In this document: one piece after another, positions 7,646 through 15,960 of the stretch
Numbering within the stretch: position 1 is the stretch's first letter
Layout of the letters: the number at the start of each line of letters is the position of its first letter
From: Teretinema sp942493045
GTDB taxonomy: Bacteria; Spirochaetota; Spirochaetia; Treponematales; Treponemataceae
Assembly (NCBI GenBank): GCA_942493045.1
Contig: OW818665.1
Coordinates: 1,054,001 to 1,118,000 of the forward strand
Direction of reading: 5' to 3'
Length of the DNA stretch: 64,000 nucleotides
Notes under the pieces: model-generated
What the model saw: the letters and a program-made list of their open reading frames with translations, nothing else
What the model was told of the DNA's origin: nothing
Database searches by the model: none
Position numbers and translations under genes: made by a program

Positions 7646-8370
7646 GTCAGGGATTCCCAGGCACTGCGGGCGGCAGCCTGTTCGGCTTCTTTTTTATTTT
7701 TTCCGGAAGCGGGACCGTAAGTAGAGCCCTTCACTTCTACCGAAACCCAGAAGGTTCGGTCATGATCAGGGCCGGTCTTGCGGTCCAGCAGATAACGCGG
7801 CACCGTCTTCCAGGTTTTTTGGACATATTCCTGGAGCATGGTTTTATAATCTTTATGATGACGGTTTTCACGAACCAGCAGAATCTGAGGATTGATCAGC
7901 GCAAGTACGAACTGTTCGGCTGTTTTAAAACCGGAATCGAGATACAAGGCCCCGATCAAAGCTTCCAGAGCATCGGCCAGAATCGCTTTTTTGGCTCTAC
8001 CGCCGGACATTTCTTCACCCTTGCCCAATAACAGATATTTATCCACTTGCAACTGCAAAGCCACCGCGGAAAGAGTATCCTCAGAGACAACGACGGATTT
8101 AACCTTGGCCAGATCCCCTTCCGGGTTATCACCCATGCACTCATAGAGACGGGCAGCCACGGCCATGCCCAAAACGGCATCGCCCAAGAACTCGAGTCGC
8201 TCATTATTTACTTTGCTGGTGGAATGTTCGTTGGTAAAGGATCGATGGTGGAAGGCCAGATCAAGCAGGGCGATATCCCTAAAATGGATACCGGCTGCTT
8301 TCTGGAAAGCCAGGAGTGTCTGCTTGCGTTCCCCGTTTATCGATTGCCTAAAGGGAAACAAAATATCCAC
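7633..8370 (-). CDS. rnc: Ribonuclease III
   Basis: A 245-residue protein with the RNase III signature NERLEFLGDAVLG (about residue 56) and the second acidic patch ADALEALIGALYLDSG, then a double-stranded RNA binding domain (YKTMLQEYVQKTW to NKKEAEQAAARSAWESL). It processes rRNA precursors and double-stranded RNA. The only usable start is a GTG at 8370 with ACGGGA directly in front. It follows acpP by 19 bases, in the common order rpmF-acpP-rnc. Confidence 0.95.
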   Translation of the reverse strand: MDILFPFRQSINGERKQTLLAFQKAAGIHFRDIALLDLAFHHRSFTNEHSTSKVNNERLEFLGDAVLGMAVAARLYECMGDNPEGDLAKVKSVVVSEDTLSAVALQLQVDKYLLLGKGEEMSGGRAKKAILADALEALIGALYLDSGFKTAEQFVLALINPQILLVRENRHHKDYKTMLQEYVQKTWKTVPRYLLDRKTGPDHDRTFWVSVEVKGSTYGPASGKNKKEAEQAAARSAWESLTQES

Positions 8371-8389
8371 TCCCGTACTCTGTTAATTA

Positions 8390-8626
8390 TTACTTGGACT
8401 GAGATTTGATAAAGTCATACGCATCGCGTACGGTTTCGAACTCGTTAGCCTTTTCATCCGGAATGCTGATACCCATTTCTTCTTCAATTGCGTACACAAG
8501 CTCGTAGGTATCAAGGCTGTCTGCGCCGAGATCCTGGCGGAAAGAAGCGTCAATTGTTACCTTCGATTCTTCAATCTCGAGTTTGTCGGCAATAAGCTTC
8601 TGAATCCTCTGGAATAATTCGTCCAT
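8390..8626 (-). CDS. acpP: Acyl carrier protein
   Basis: A 78-residue acidic protein with the phosphopantetheine attachment motif GADSLDTYEL (Ser37). It carries growing acyl chains in fatty acid synthesis. The start at 8626 has GGGAG 8 bases upstream; the frame extends three codons further without a better site. It sits between rpmF and rnc. Confidence 0.95.
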   Translation of the reverse strand: MDELFQRIQKLIADKLEIEESKVTIDASFRQDLGADSLDTYELVYAIEEEMGISIPDEKANEFETVRDAYDFIKSQSK

Positions 8627-8644
8627 TTTCAACACTCCCTTTAA

Positions 8645-8833
8645 TTAACCGTTATTCTCGGGTGTAATCACCTGGCGGCCACGATAAAAGCCGCACTTGG
8701 GACAAACCCGGTGAGTCAGAATCAAATTCCCGCAATTGCCACACTCAGTCAGGGCCGGTGCGCTCAGACGCATATTGATTCCCTGCCGTCTGCGGGTTCG
8801 AGCTTTGGATGTTTTCGCTCTTGGTACTGCCAT
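8645..8833 (-). CDS. rpmF: 50S ribosomal protein L32
   Basis: A 62-residue basic protein starting MAVPRAKTSKARTRRRQG, with a zinc-ribbon pattern CGNCGN...CPKCGFYRGR. This is the Cys-containing form of L32. The SD AAAGGCGAGG precedes the ATG. It is followed by acpP, a frequent neighbour in bacteria. Confidence 0.95.
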   Translation of the reverse strand: MAVPRAKTSKARTRRRQGINMRLSAPALTECGNCGNLILTHRVCPKCGFYRGRQVITPENNG

Positions 8834-8925
8834 CTATTTAACCTCGCCTTTAAAATTTTTCCTGTACGAAAAGTCAGAAATAATACAAGGGAGATAATAT
8901 ATTCTCGCCTCCCCAGTGTCAAGTA

Positions 8926-9423
8926 CTACCTTACATTTTTACGTTTTTTGTCAAACTTGTTTTTCAGCTCCGCGGCCACCCGCGCCGGTACCATTGATGA
9001 AACATCGCCCCCATAGGACGCCAATTCTTTGATCGCGCTGGAGCGTAATACGAAGAATTCCGGATCGGTGGACAGAAATACGGTTTCAACTCCCGGAAAG
9101 AGTCCGCGGTTCATCATCGCCAGATCAAATTCATAGGAAAAATCAGACAGATTCCGCACGCCGCGCAGTAAAACCGGAATATTATTATCACGGGCATATT
9201 CGACAATCAGCCGGTTCCAGCCGGTCACCACCACATTATCCCATTGTTTGACCATATCGCGCATCAGGGCAATCCGTTCTTCTTCAGAAAAAAGATATTT
9301 CTTCTCGTTATTCACGGCGATTACCACATGGATTTCACTGAAAATAGTACGGGAGCGCTCAATTATATTTAAATGTCCAAATGTCGGGGGGTCAAATGAC
9401 CCTGCAAATACAGCTTTTACCAT
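8926..9423 (-). CDS. coaD: Phosphopantetheine adenylyltransferase
   Basis: A 165-residue nucleotidyltransferase with GSFDPPTFGHLNI (the T/HxGH nucleotide motif), LLRGVRNLSDFSYEFDLAMMNR and FFVLRSSAIKELASYGGDVSSMVP. It makes dephospho-CoA from phosphopantetheine and ATP. The start at 9423 matches the family start; a longer frame exists upstream. No Shine-Dalgarno is present, and the -10 of a good promoter ends 7 bases before ATG, so a leaderless mRNA is predicted. Confidence 0.94.
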   Translation of the reverse strand: MVKAVFAGSFDPPTFGHLNIIERSRTIFSEIHVVIAVNNEKKYLFSEEERIALMRDMVKQWDNVVVTGWNRLIVEYARDNNIPVLLRGVRNLSDFSYEFDLAMMNRGLFPGVETVFLSTDPEFFVLRSSAIKELASYGGDVSSMVPARVAAELKNKFDKKRKNVR

Positions 9424-9430
9424 AAAAACT

Positions 9431-9459
9431 ACTGTAATCCGTGCCGGCTGGACAGTCAA
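9431..9459 (-). promoter_or_regulatory. Promoter of coaD (leaderless geometry)
   Basis: On the minus strand TTGACT (9454-9459), 17-base spacer, TACAGT (9431-9436), then 7 bases to the coaD ATG. Confidence 0.65.
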
Positions 9460-9475
9460 CACCCAAAAAAGCTAT

Positions 9476-9504
9476 TTGACGGAAGTGATAATGCGCATTA
9501 TTAT
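9476..9504 (+). promoter_or_regulatory. Promoter of the lipoprotein gene at 9511 (leaderless geometry) with a palindrome
   Basis: TTGACG (9476-9481), 17-base spacer, TATTAT (9499-9504), then 6 bases to ATG. A perfect 14-base palindrome ATAATGCGCATTAT (9488-9501) fills the spacer and overlaps the -10, so it could be an operator. Confidence 0.66.
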
Positions 9505-9510
9505 GTAGTT

Positions 9511-10101
9511 ATGAAGCAGTATTCTGTATACATCTTGTTTTTTGTCCTGCTCTTACTCTCCTCCTGTGTAGGTGGAAGCAAACCCCTGCCCCAGGATGAT
9601 GTGATTAACGGAGGAACGGGTAATACTGTTGGATCAACTGATCCTGTGGTCACGGGAAATACGAATTCCACAAAACCCACACCGGATAATACGATAGTAG
9701 CGAGATTCAACGATATTGAAATTACCAAGGCTACGTATGATACCGCTAAGTCAGAGATTCAGCTGGTTGTCGAAGACTTGAACACAATTACCCTGAATCG
9801 GGATTATAACCGCTGGATGACCTATCTCTCCGAAGAATATATCCAAACCTTTTCCGACCCGGCGCACCTGCAGCGTGTTTCGGCCAGTCTGCCGATTCGG
9901 GGTGTTCAGTTGCGGACGCTACGGGATTATTTTACCTATGTTTTTGTTCCCTCAAGGCAAAACATGCGGGTTGATGATATCCAGTTCGTCTCACCTACCC
10001 GCGTTTACGCCATTATGGAAATCGATCCGAAGACACCGGTTGCTATTTATATATTGGAGAAAACCGCCCTCGGCTGGCAGATAGTCGTCAAGAATCAGTA
10101 A
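9511..10101 (+). CDS. Lipoprotein of unknown function (196 aa)
   Basis: A signal peptide (MKQYSVYILFFVLLLLSSC) ends in a lipobox LSSC, so the mature protein begins at Cys19 and should be membrane-anchored. A Gly/Asn/Thr/Pro-rich linker runs to about residue 55. A folded domain of about 130 residues follows, with YNRWMTYLSEEYIQTFSDP and an end rich in beta strands (TPVAIYILEKTALGWQIVVKNQ). That layout is reminiscent of NTF2/SnoaL-like folds, but I cannot place it in a family. Confidence 0.75.
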   Translation: MKQYSVYILFFVLLLLSSCVGGSKPLPQDDVINGGTGNTVGSTDPVVTGNTNSTKPTPDNTIVARFNDIEITKATYDTAKSEIQLVVEDLNTITLNRDYNRWMTYLSEEYIQTFSDPAHLQRVSASLPIRGVQLRTLRDYFTYVFVPSRQNMRVDDIQFVSPTRVYAIMEIDPKTPVAIYILEKTALGWQIVVKNQ

Positions 10102-10204
10102 AAATACCGGCAATACTTGACTTTGTAGAGATTATGTCCAATTATGTTAGTTTGAGAATGTTTATTTGACTTTTTAATATTTCCTGGCCATGGGAGGTCA
10201 TTGT

Positions 10205-10933
10205 ATGCGCACGAAGACATTGGTTGTTATTGGTCTCTTCTGTCTGTTCTGCGGGGGAATGCTTGCTGCTCAGCAGGCTGACTCTATTGTTACCGCGGAC
10301 GAGGTTTACCTCAATGCGGTAGAAGGCGTCATCATCAAGGGGCTGGCTACTACCGAAGGTCGTGACAGCAAGCAAGTTGCCCTTCAGTACATTGAAAAAG
10401 CCATCAGCGAAGGCCGCCGTTCTGAGGATATGCAAATTGCCCTCAATTCTCTGGCTTCAGAAGGAATCAACGCGGTGGTACGCGAAAGCGGACGGACGAT
10501 GAATAATTTCCCGGACATCCGCATGAAAGCCTGTGAGCTGCTCGGCGAGATGGCTTCAGAAAAAGCCAAGGACACCCTTATCCAGGTAATGTATTCTGAT
10601 AATGAGCCCAGTGTAATTTCCGCTGCGGTGCGTTCTCTCGGTAAACTTGGTTTTAACGAAAACGACGAAGTTGTAGAGATGATCAACTGGATAACACGCA
10701 AGTTTGATATCATCCTGCCGACCAGCTCGCTGGCCCTGGAAATACTGAACGCCTATGAAGCCCTGGCTCCGAATGTGCAGGACAAGACCGGCATGATTCA
10801 GTCAATCATGAGAATTGCCACAAATTACAACTATGTTACTCCGGTTCGTACCCGAGCCTATGAAGTTCTGCAGAATATCAGCGGTAATAACCGCAATTCC
10901 AATAACAGCGGAACTCCGGCAACCGGAAGATAA
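10205..10933 (+). CDS. Secreted HEAT-repeat protein
   Basis: A 242-residue protein with a signal peptide (MRTKTLVVIGLFCLFCGGMLAAQQ). The mature part is built of helical pairs such as IRMKACELLGEMASEKAKDTLIQVM and VISAAVRSLGKLGFNENDEVVEMI, typical of HEAT/PBS-type repeats. It ends in a Asn/Ser/Gly-rich tail (NISGNNRNSNNSGTPATGR). Such proteins act as binding scaffolds; the partner is unknown. The start at 10205 has GGGAGG 7 bases upstream. A strong terminator follows. Confidence 0.75.
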   Translation: MRTKTLVVIGLFCLFCGGMLAAQQADSIVTADEVYLNAVEGVIIKGLATTEGRDSKQVALQYIEKAISEGRRSEDMQIALNSLASEGINAVVRESGRTMNNFPDIRMKACELLGEMASEKAKDTLIQVMYSDNEPSVISAAVRSLGKLGFNENDEVVEMINWITRKFDIILPTSSLALEILNAYEALAPNVQDKTGMIQSIMRIATNYNYVTPVRTRAYEVLQNISGNNRNSNNSGTPATGR

Positions 10934-10956
10934 CCGGCCCTTGGCCGAGAAAAAAC

Positions 10957-10987
10957 AAAACCCGGCTTATTCGGCCGGGTTTTCTTT
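10957..10987 (+). terminator. Rho-independent terminator after the HEAT gene
   Basis: AAAACCCGGC pairs with GCCGGGTTTT around a 7-base loop, followed by CTTTT. An A-run on the other side makes it usable on the minus strand for the tRNA-Arg transcript too. Confidence 0.88.
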
Positions 10988-11007
10988 TGCGTGATCGGTT
11001 GTTTTTA

Positions 11008-11081
11008 TGGAAGATGCGGGATTCGAACCCACCGCCTTTGCCTCCGGAGGGCAACGCTCTATCCAAATGAGCTAATCTTCC
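11008..11081 (-). tRNA. tRNA-Arg (CCG)
   Basis: Acceptor stem GGAAGAT/ATCTTCC, D-arm TAGCTCATTTGGATAGAGC, anticodon loop CTCCGGA giving CCG, and T-arm GGGTTCGAATCCC. CCA is not encoded. Discriminator A. Confidence 0.95.
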
Positions 11082-11097
11082 GTAACAATGCTTTTTC

Positions 11098-11126
11098 ATT
11101 AAGCCGTATTATTGCTTTTTTGTCAA
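11098..11126 (-). promoter_or_regulatory. Promoter of tRNA-Arg
   Basis: On the minus strand TTGACA (11121-11126), 17-base spacer, CTTAAT (11098-11103), 16 bases before the tRNA 5' end. Confidence 0.65.
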
Positions 11127-11187
11127 TCTGAACTAGTATTTACTTCAAGTAATACTCATCAAACAAATATCAGGATGTTATTAGACT

Positions 11188-11775
11188 ATGGAACCAATTA
11201 TTCTCGCTTCAACTTCACCGCGCCGACAGGATATCCTGAAAAATCTAGGCATTCCTTTTTCAGTGATGACCCCGGCCTATGAAGAAATTCCCCAGGATGG
11301 GCTGTCGGTTATGGAACAGGCCGAATACCACGCCACAAAAAAGGTCGAATCGATCATGCGGATGCAGCTAAAAATCAGCACACCCTGGATTCTTGGCGCG
11401 GACACTCTGGTCTATTCCGACGGCACTATTTTTGGCAAACCTGATAATAGGGAAGAAGCCCGCAGCATGCTGCGTACCTATTCGGGGAAAACCCACCAGG
11501 TGATCACCGGAATCGCACTGTTCGACTCAACCACAAATTTTACCTCCAGCAAAGTCTCTACCAGCCAGGTCACATTCATGGAAATGAACGACAGCCAGAT
11601 CGATGCCTATCTGGATACGGCCGAGTGGCAGGGTGTCGCCGGAGCCTACCGCATTCAGGGTCTGGCGGCCTGTTTTATCAGTAAAATAGAGGGCTCCTAC
11701 AGCGGTATTGTAGGCTTGCCTATTCATGAGTTATATGACATACTTCGCGAGCACCGGTATCCATTTTTGGTTTAA
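11188..11775 (+). CDS. maf: Maf-family nucleotide pyrophosphatase
   Basis: A 195-residue protein with the Maf start ILASTSPRRQDILKNLGI, then ILGADTLVYSDG, FGKPDNREEARSML and SGKTHQVITGIAL, and GVAGAYRIQGLAACFISKIEGSYSGIVGLP. Maf proteins hydrolyse non-canonical or modified nucleoside triphosphates and influence septation in some bacteria. Substrate subclass is not assigned. A possible SD (CAGGATG) lies about 10 bases from ATG. Confidence 0.92.
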   Translation: MEPIILASTSPRRQDILKNLGIPFSVMTPAYEEIPQDGLSVMEQAEYHATKKVESIMRMQLKISTPWILGADTLVYSDGTIFGKPDNREEARSMLRTYSGKTHQVITGIALFDSTTNFTSSKVSTSQVTFMEMNDSQIDAYLDTAEWQGVAGAYRIQGLAACFISKIEGSYSGIVGLPIHELYDILREHRYPFLV

Positions 11776-11781
11776 CCGGTG

Positions 11782-11803
11782 TGACGGTATTTTACCGTCA
11801 TTT
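11782..11803 (+). terminator. Weak hairpin with T-run after maf
   Basis: GACGGTA pairs with TACCGTC around TTT, followed by ATTTT. It could end the maf transcript ahead of rpsB, but the stem is only 7 pairs. Confidence 0.5.
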
Positions 11804-11880
11804 TCCGGTATTCCTTAAGGATTACTGAGAATCAGAGAAGGCAGAGTAACCGCGCCGCGGCTGCTCCAAAGGAGAAACTC

Positions 11881-12756
11881 ATGGCAGTTGTAACCATGAA
11901 GAGTTTGCTTGAATCCGGTGTGCATTTCGGCCACCAGGTTAAGCGTTGGGATCCCCGCATGAAGAAGTATATCTTCGCTGAGCGCAACGGGATCCACATT
12001 ATTGATCTGCAGAAGACCATTCTGTCCATCAAGGAAGCCTACGAAGCTGTCCGCAAGACAGCTGCCGCCGGTAAATCAGTGCTTTTCGTTGGCACCAAAA
12101 AACAGGCCCAGCAGACCATCGCCAAGGAAGCTGAACGCTGCGGTATGTTCTACATCAACAACCGCTGGCTCGGCGGTATGCTTACCAACTTTACCACCAT
12201 CAAGAAAAGCCTGCTCCGTTTGAAGAAAATTGAAAAAATGGAAGTTGACGGCACTTTCGAGAGCCTTACCAAAAAAGAAATCGCCGCTCTGAACAAAGAG
12301 AAGGCCAAACTGGAAAAGAACCTTGGCGGTATCAAGGAAATGAAAGAGCTCCCCGGAATCATCTTCGTGATCGATACCCGCAAGGAGACCATTGCTGTAG
12401 CCGAAGCTAACCGCATGGGCATTCCGATCGTTGCCGTTGTGGACACAAACTGCAACCCTGAAGGTATCACCTACCCCATTCCCGGAAATGATGACGCGAT
12501 CCGCGCCATTTCACTGTTCACCCAGATTATCGCCAATGCCGTAGTCGAGGCCGACAACGAAAACGGTCTGAAGATCATCGAAAACCTGCAGGAAGATGAG
12601 GACAGTCTCGGTTCTGACGGCAATCCCCGGGTCAAGGACGAGGAAGAAATTGTCGACTACACCAACTATACCCCGGCCGAAACCGTTGCGGCTGAAGTTG
12701 CCACGGAAGAAACCGAAGCTCTGGTTGACGAAGACAAGCTCTACGACGAAAAATAA
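11881..12756 (+). CDS. rpsB: 30S ribosomal protein S2
   Basis: A 291-residue S2 with MKSLLESGVHFGHQVKRWDPRMKKYIF, NRWLGGMLTNF, and PIPGNDDAIRAI. It starts behind AAAGGAG. It is longer than the usual 240-260 residues because of an acidic tail of about 55 residues (EDEDSLGSDGNPRVKDEEE onward, ending VDEDKLYDEK). It heads the translation and envelope operon with tsf. Confidence 0.97.
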   Translation: MAVVTMKSLLESGVHFGHQVKRWDPRMKKYIFAERNGIHIIDLQKTILSIKEAYEAVRKTAAAGKSVLFVGTKKQAQQTIAKEAERCGMFYINNRWLGGMLTNFTTIKKSLLRLKKIEKMEVDGTFESLTKKEIAALNKEKAKLEKNLGGIKEMKELPGIIFVIDTRKETIAVAEANRMGIPIVAVVDTNCNPEGITYPIPGNDDAIRAISLFTQIIANAVVEADNENGLKIIENLQEDEDSLGSDGNPRVKDEEEIVDYTNYTPAETVAAEVATEETEALVDEDKLYDEK

Positions 12757-12766
12757 ACCCACAAAA

Positions 12767-12791
12767 AGAGTTCGCCGCATTGGCGAACTCT
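12767..12791 (+). other. Perfect hairpin between rpsB and tsf
   Basis: AGAGTTCGCC pairs perfectly with GGCGAACTCT around a 5-base loop. No T-run follows; an SD (AAGGAG) for tsf comes next. It could be a processing or attenuation site that adjusts tsf relative to rpsB. Confidence 0.65.
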
Positions 12792-12814
12792 CTAGTTAAG
12801 GAGAATCGTAAATT

Positions 12815-13654
12815 ATGGATATTAAAGCATCCGATGTAAAAGCCCTGCGCGAAAAAACCGGCGCCGGAATGATGGAGTGCAAAAACGCGCTTACAGAATG
12901 TAACGGTGACGCGGCTGCCGCCGAAAAACTGCTCAAAGAAAAAGGACTGGCGGCTGTTGAAAAAAGAGCCGGTCGGGCGACCTCCGAAGGTTTAGTTCTC
13001 ATTAAAACCGACGGGAAGAAAGCCATTATCGCTGAACTGACCTGCGAAACCGATTTTGTCGCTAAAAACCCCGACTTTATCGTTCTCGGCGAGACTATTG
13101 TAACCAAAGCCTTCAACGAAGACATCACTAGCGTCACTCCGGCATTGAGCGCCATGGTACTGGAACTGGCAACTAAGGTACGCGAAAACATGGCCTTGGG
13201 CCGGTTGGAGTCATTTACCGCGGGAAGCGATGAATTTATTTCCAAGTATATTCATTCCGACCGCAAAACCGGAGTTTTGGTCATGCTTAAATCCGATAAG
13301 CCTGAAATTCTGGCCAATCCCGCTGTACAGGAGTTCGGTTATGACTGCTGCTTGCATGTCGCGGCCTTTACCCCGCTGTACACCGATGCCTCCAAAGTCG
13401 ATCCGGCCTATATTGCCGAACAGACCGATATCTTCACCAAGCAGGTCGCCGAACTGGATAAACCCGCAAACGTAAAGGCCGGGATTGTTCAGGGAAAAAT
13501 CAAAAAGCATCTCGCTGAGATTTGTTTCCTGGATCAGCCTTTTGTTAAGGATGACAAGCTTTCTGTCTCGAAAAAGATGGAAGAAGTCGGAAAGGCCGCC
13601 GGCGGTAAGCTTACGCTGTCCAAGATGGTCCTCTTCCAGCTGGGAGCACAGTAA
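12815..13654 (+). CDS. tsf: Elongation factor Ts
   Basis: A 279-residue protein starting MDIKASDVKALREKTGAGMMECKNAL, with the TDFVAKNPDF motif that contacts EF-Tu (about residue 79). It recycles EF-Tu by exchanging GDP for GTP. It follows rpsB as in most bacteria. Confidence 0.97.
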   Translation: MDIKASDVKALREKTGAGMMECKNALTECNGDAAAAEKLLKEKGLAAVEKRAGRATSEGLVLIKTDGKKAIIAELTCETDFVAKNPDFIVLGETIVTKAFNEDITSVTPALSAMVLELATKVRENMALGRLESFTAGSDEFISKYIHSDRKTGVLVMLKSDKPEILANPAVQEFGYDCCLHVAAFTPLYTDASKVDPAYIAEQTDIFTKQVAELDKPANVKAGIVQGKIKKHLAEICFLDQPFVKDDKLSVSKKMEEVGKAAGGKLTLSKMVLFQLGAQ

Positions 13655-13713
13655 TTTACTTTGCTTTTTCGCTCTGAATGATTTACTATAGCAGTTAAGC
13701 GAACTGGAAACGT

Positions 13714-13774
13714 GACCGGCTTCTTGAGCAGGTTGCCGGGTGAAAAACAGCCGGGCAACCTCTTACAGCCGGTC
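13714..13774 (+). other. Long stem-loop between tsf and frr
   Basis: Outer arms GACCGGCT/AGCCGGTC and inner arms AGGTTGCC/GGCAACCT make a two-step stem of 16 pairs with an internal loop. The 172-base space between tsf and frr holds no gene. No T-run follows, so this is not a standard terminator. Confidence 0.55.
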
Positions 13775-13826
13775 TCGTCTTTATCGGACCGCAATCCGGG
13801 AAACCTTTACTTCCAAGGAGAACTTA

Positions 13827-14381
13827 ATGTCAGAAATTATCAGTGCCAATGTCGAACGCATGAAAAAAACAATTAACGCGCTGAAGGATGAATACAATAC
13901 CATTCGTACCGGAAGAGCCTCAGCCAGCCTTTTTGACAAGGTTCGCGTTGACTATTACGGCGATAAAAGCCCCCTGAGTCAGGTTGCCACAATTTCCATT
14001 CCGGAAGCCCGTCTGGTCGTAATCCAGCCCTGGGATAAAGGTTTGATTGGCGAAATTGAAAAAGCCATTCAAAAATCTGAATTGTCGCTCAATCCCTCAA
14101 ATGACGGAAAGGTAATTCGCATCGCCATTCCGCCGCTCACCGAAGAGCGCCGCAAGGATCTGGCAAAGCAGGCCAAGGCCGTTGCCGAACAAAGCAGGGT
14201 CGCGGTAAGGAACATCCGCCGTGACGGCAATGAAGAACTTAAAAAACTTGAGAAAGACGCTCAGTTGACCGAGGACGGTTTAAAAACCGCCGAAGATGAG
14301 CTTCAGAAAGCAACTGATAAATACATCCAGGAAATTAATAAAATTCTGGAAGAAAAAGAAAAAGAAATCCTGGAAGGATAA
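13827..14381 (+). CDS. frr: Ribosome recycling factor
   Basis: A 184-residue protein with IRTGRASASLFDKVRVDYYGDKSPLSQVATI and PPLTEERRKDLAKQAK, typical of RRF, which frees ribosomes after termination. The ATG at 13827 has AAGGAG 6 bases upstream; the frame is open for 29 more codons but no site supports them. Its stop TAA shares one base with the uppS ATG. Confidence 0.96.
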   Translation: MSEIISANVERMKKTINALKDEYNTIRTGRASASLFDKVRVDYYGDKSPLSQVATISIPEARLVVIQPWDKGLIGEIEKAIQKSELSLNPSNDGKVIRIAIPPLTEERRKDLAKQAKAVAEQSRVAVRNIRRDGNEELKKLEKDAQLTEDGLKTAEDELQKATDKYIQEINKILEEKEKEILEG

Positions 14382-15106
14382 TGGACACGCATACGAATCC
14401 GCTTCTCTTGAAAATAGATTCCGCAGCCCTTCCGGTTCATATTGGAATTATTATGGACGGCAATGGACGCTGGGCTAAAGAGCGCGGACTGGCGCGGACT
14501 GCAGGACATCGGGAAGGATTGGAAACAGCCAAAAAAATTGTAAAGGCTGCTTCAGATATGGGTATTCCCTATATTACCCTGTATACTTTCTCTACGGAAA
14601 ACTGGAAACGGGCCGCTGAGGAAGTCGGTTTTTTAATGTCGCTGGTAAAGAATCATTTGCGCTCAGAGCTCGATTTTTATACCCGCAATAAAATCAGAGT
14701 TCGCCATGCCGGAGATCTTTCGGGCATGCCTGACGACATTGCCTCGGAAATCAAGTGGGTGGAAGCGGCCACTGCCGCTTTCCCGGGAACGACGGTGGTT
14801 TTGGCGATTAATTACGGCGGCCGCGATGAGATATTGCGGGCTATCAAGAAAATCCCGGCCGAAAAGATCAAAACTCTTACCGAAGGCGATCTGGCGCATT
14901 ATCTTGACATACCCGAACTCCCGCCGGTAGATCTGTTGATCCGGACCGGGGGAGAATACCGGACCAGTAATTTTCTTCTCTGGCAATCGGCCTATGCCGA
15001 GCTATATTTCAGCGATCAGCTCTGGCCGGATTGGACAGAGGCATCCCTTGAGACGGCTGTACTCGACTATCAGTCGAGGGATCGCAGGTTTGGCGGTATA
15101 AAATGA
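14381..15106 (+). CDS. uppS: Isoprenyl (undecaprenyl) diphosphate synthase
   Basis: A 241-residue cis-prenyltransferase with IGIIMDGNGRWA (catalytic Asp26), TLYTFSTENWKR and LLIRTGGEYRTSNFLLWQSAYAELYF. It builds the C55 lipid carrier for peptidoglycan. It starts on the last base of frr behind GGAAGG and overlaps cdsA by 4 bases. Confidence 0.96.
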   Translation: MDTHTNPLLLKIDSAALPVHIGIIMDGNGRWAKERGLARTAGHREGLETAKKIVKAASDMGIPYITLYTFSTENWKRAAEEVGFLMSLVKNHLRSELDFYTRNKIRVRHAGDLSGMPDDIASEIKWVEAATAAFPGTTVVLAINYGGRDEILRAIKKIPAEKIKTLTEGDLAHYLDIPELPPVDLLIRTGGEYRTSNFLLWQSAYAELYFSDQLWPDWTEASLETAVLDYQSRDRRFGGIK

Positions 15107-15957
15107 AAAAGCTGATACAACGCTTACTTTTGTTTTTTCTGGGACTCCCCCTGGTTATTTCTTCCGTATTTTTCCTACCACAGTATAATTATTTATTTCT
15201 GCAGATTGAACTGATAGCGGTAACAATTTTAGCCTCACTGGAACTGCATGGTCTCATCAAACAGCGCCTGCCGGTACATAACCGGTTTTTCGCGGTTTTT
15301 CTCGGTCTTCTGCTCCCTCTGGCGGCAGTACTGCACTCGGTGCTGGATCTTCCGTTCCGTTTAATTGATTTTTCATTGGCCTTGGGTATCATCGCGATTC
15401 TCAGTATTGAGTTTTTTACGGCTTTTTCCGGTGTATTCGATAAGGCAATCGGCAGAATCGCCTCCTCACTTTTTCTGCTGCTGTACCCCGGTTTCCTTTT
15501 TATGTTCATACCCCTGATGACCGTCTGGGATATGAAACACGCCGGGCCCGCGCTCAGCTTATTTTTATTGATGGTTTTTTCCTGTGATTCACTGGCCTGG
15601 TTTTTCGGAATGCTCTTCGGAAAGAACAATCGCGGTCTGGTACCAGCCAGCCCCAACAAAAGCATCACCGGTTTTATCGGAGCTTATATCGGTTCCTTAG
15701 GCGCGGGATTGCTGGCCTGGGCGCTATTCCCCGAAATTTTCGGCTCTTCGCCCCTGAAACTGCTGCTTTTGGGTGCCGGAACGGCCAGCGCCGCCATCGT
15801 CGGCGATATAGTAGAATCCATCATGAAGCGCTCGGCAATGATTAAAGATTCCGGAAACCTGGTGCCCGGACGCGGCGGAGTACTGGACAGCATTGACTCA
15901 GTGGTCTTCGCCGCTCCGGTTTATTATATTCTGTGTGATATCCTGTTCAGGTTTTAA
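15103..15957 (+). CDS. cdsA: Phosphatidate cytidylyltransferase
   Basis: A 284-residue protein with about eight membrane helices and the C-terminal CdsA signature near SIMKRSAMIKDSGNLVPGRGGVLDSIDS. It makes CDP-diacylglycerol, the precursor of phospholipids. Its ATGA start overlaps uppS. Confidence 0.94.
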   Translation: MKKLIQRLLLFFLGLPLVISSVFFLPQYNYLFLQIELIAVTILASLELHGLIKQRLPVHNRFFAVFLGLLLPLAAVLHSVLDLPFRLIDFSLALGIIAILSIEFFTAFSGVFDKAIGRIASSLFLLLYPGFLFMFIPLMTVWDMKHAGPALSLFLLMVFSCDSLAWFFGMLFGKNNRGLVPASPNKSITGFIGAYIGSLGAGLLAWALFPEIFGSSPLKLLLLGAGTASAAIVGDIVESIMKRSAMIKDSGNLVPGRGGVLDSIDSVVFAAPVYYILCDILFRF

Positions 15958-15960
15958 ATA

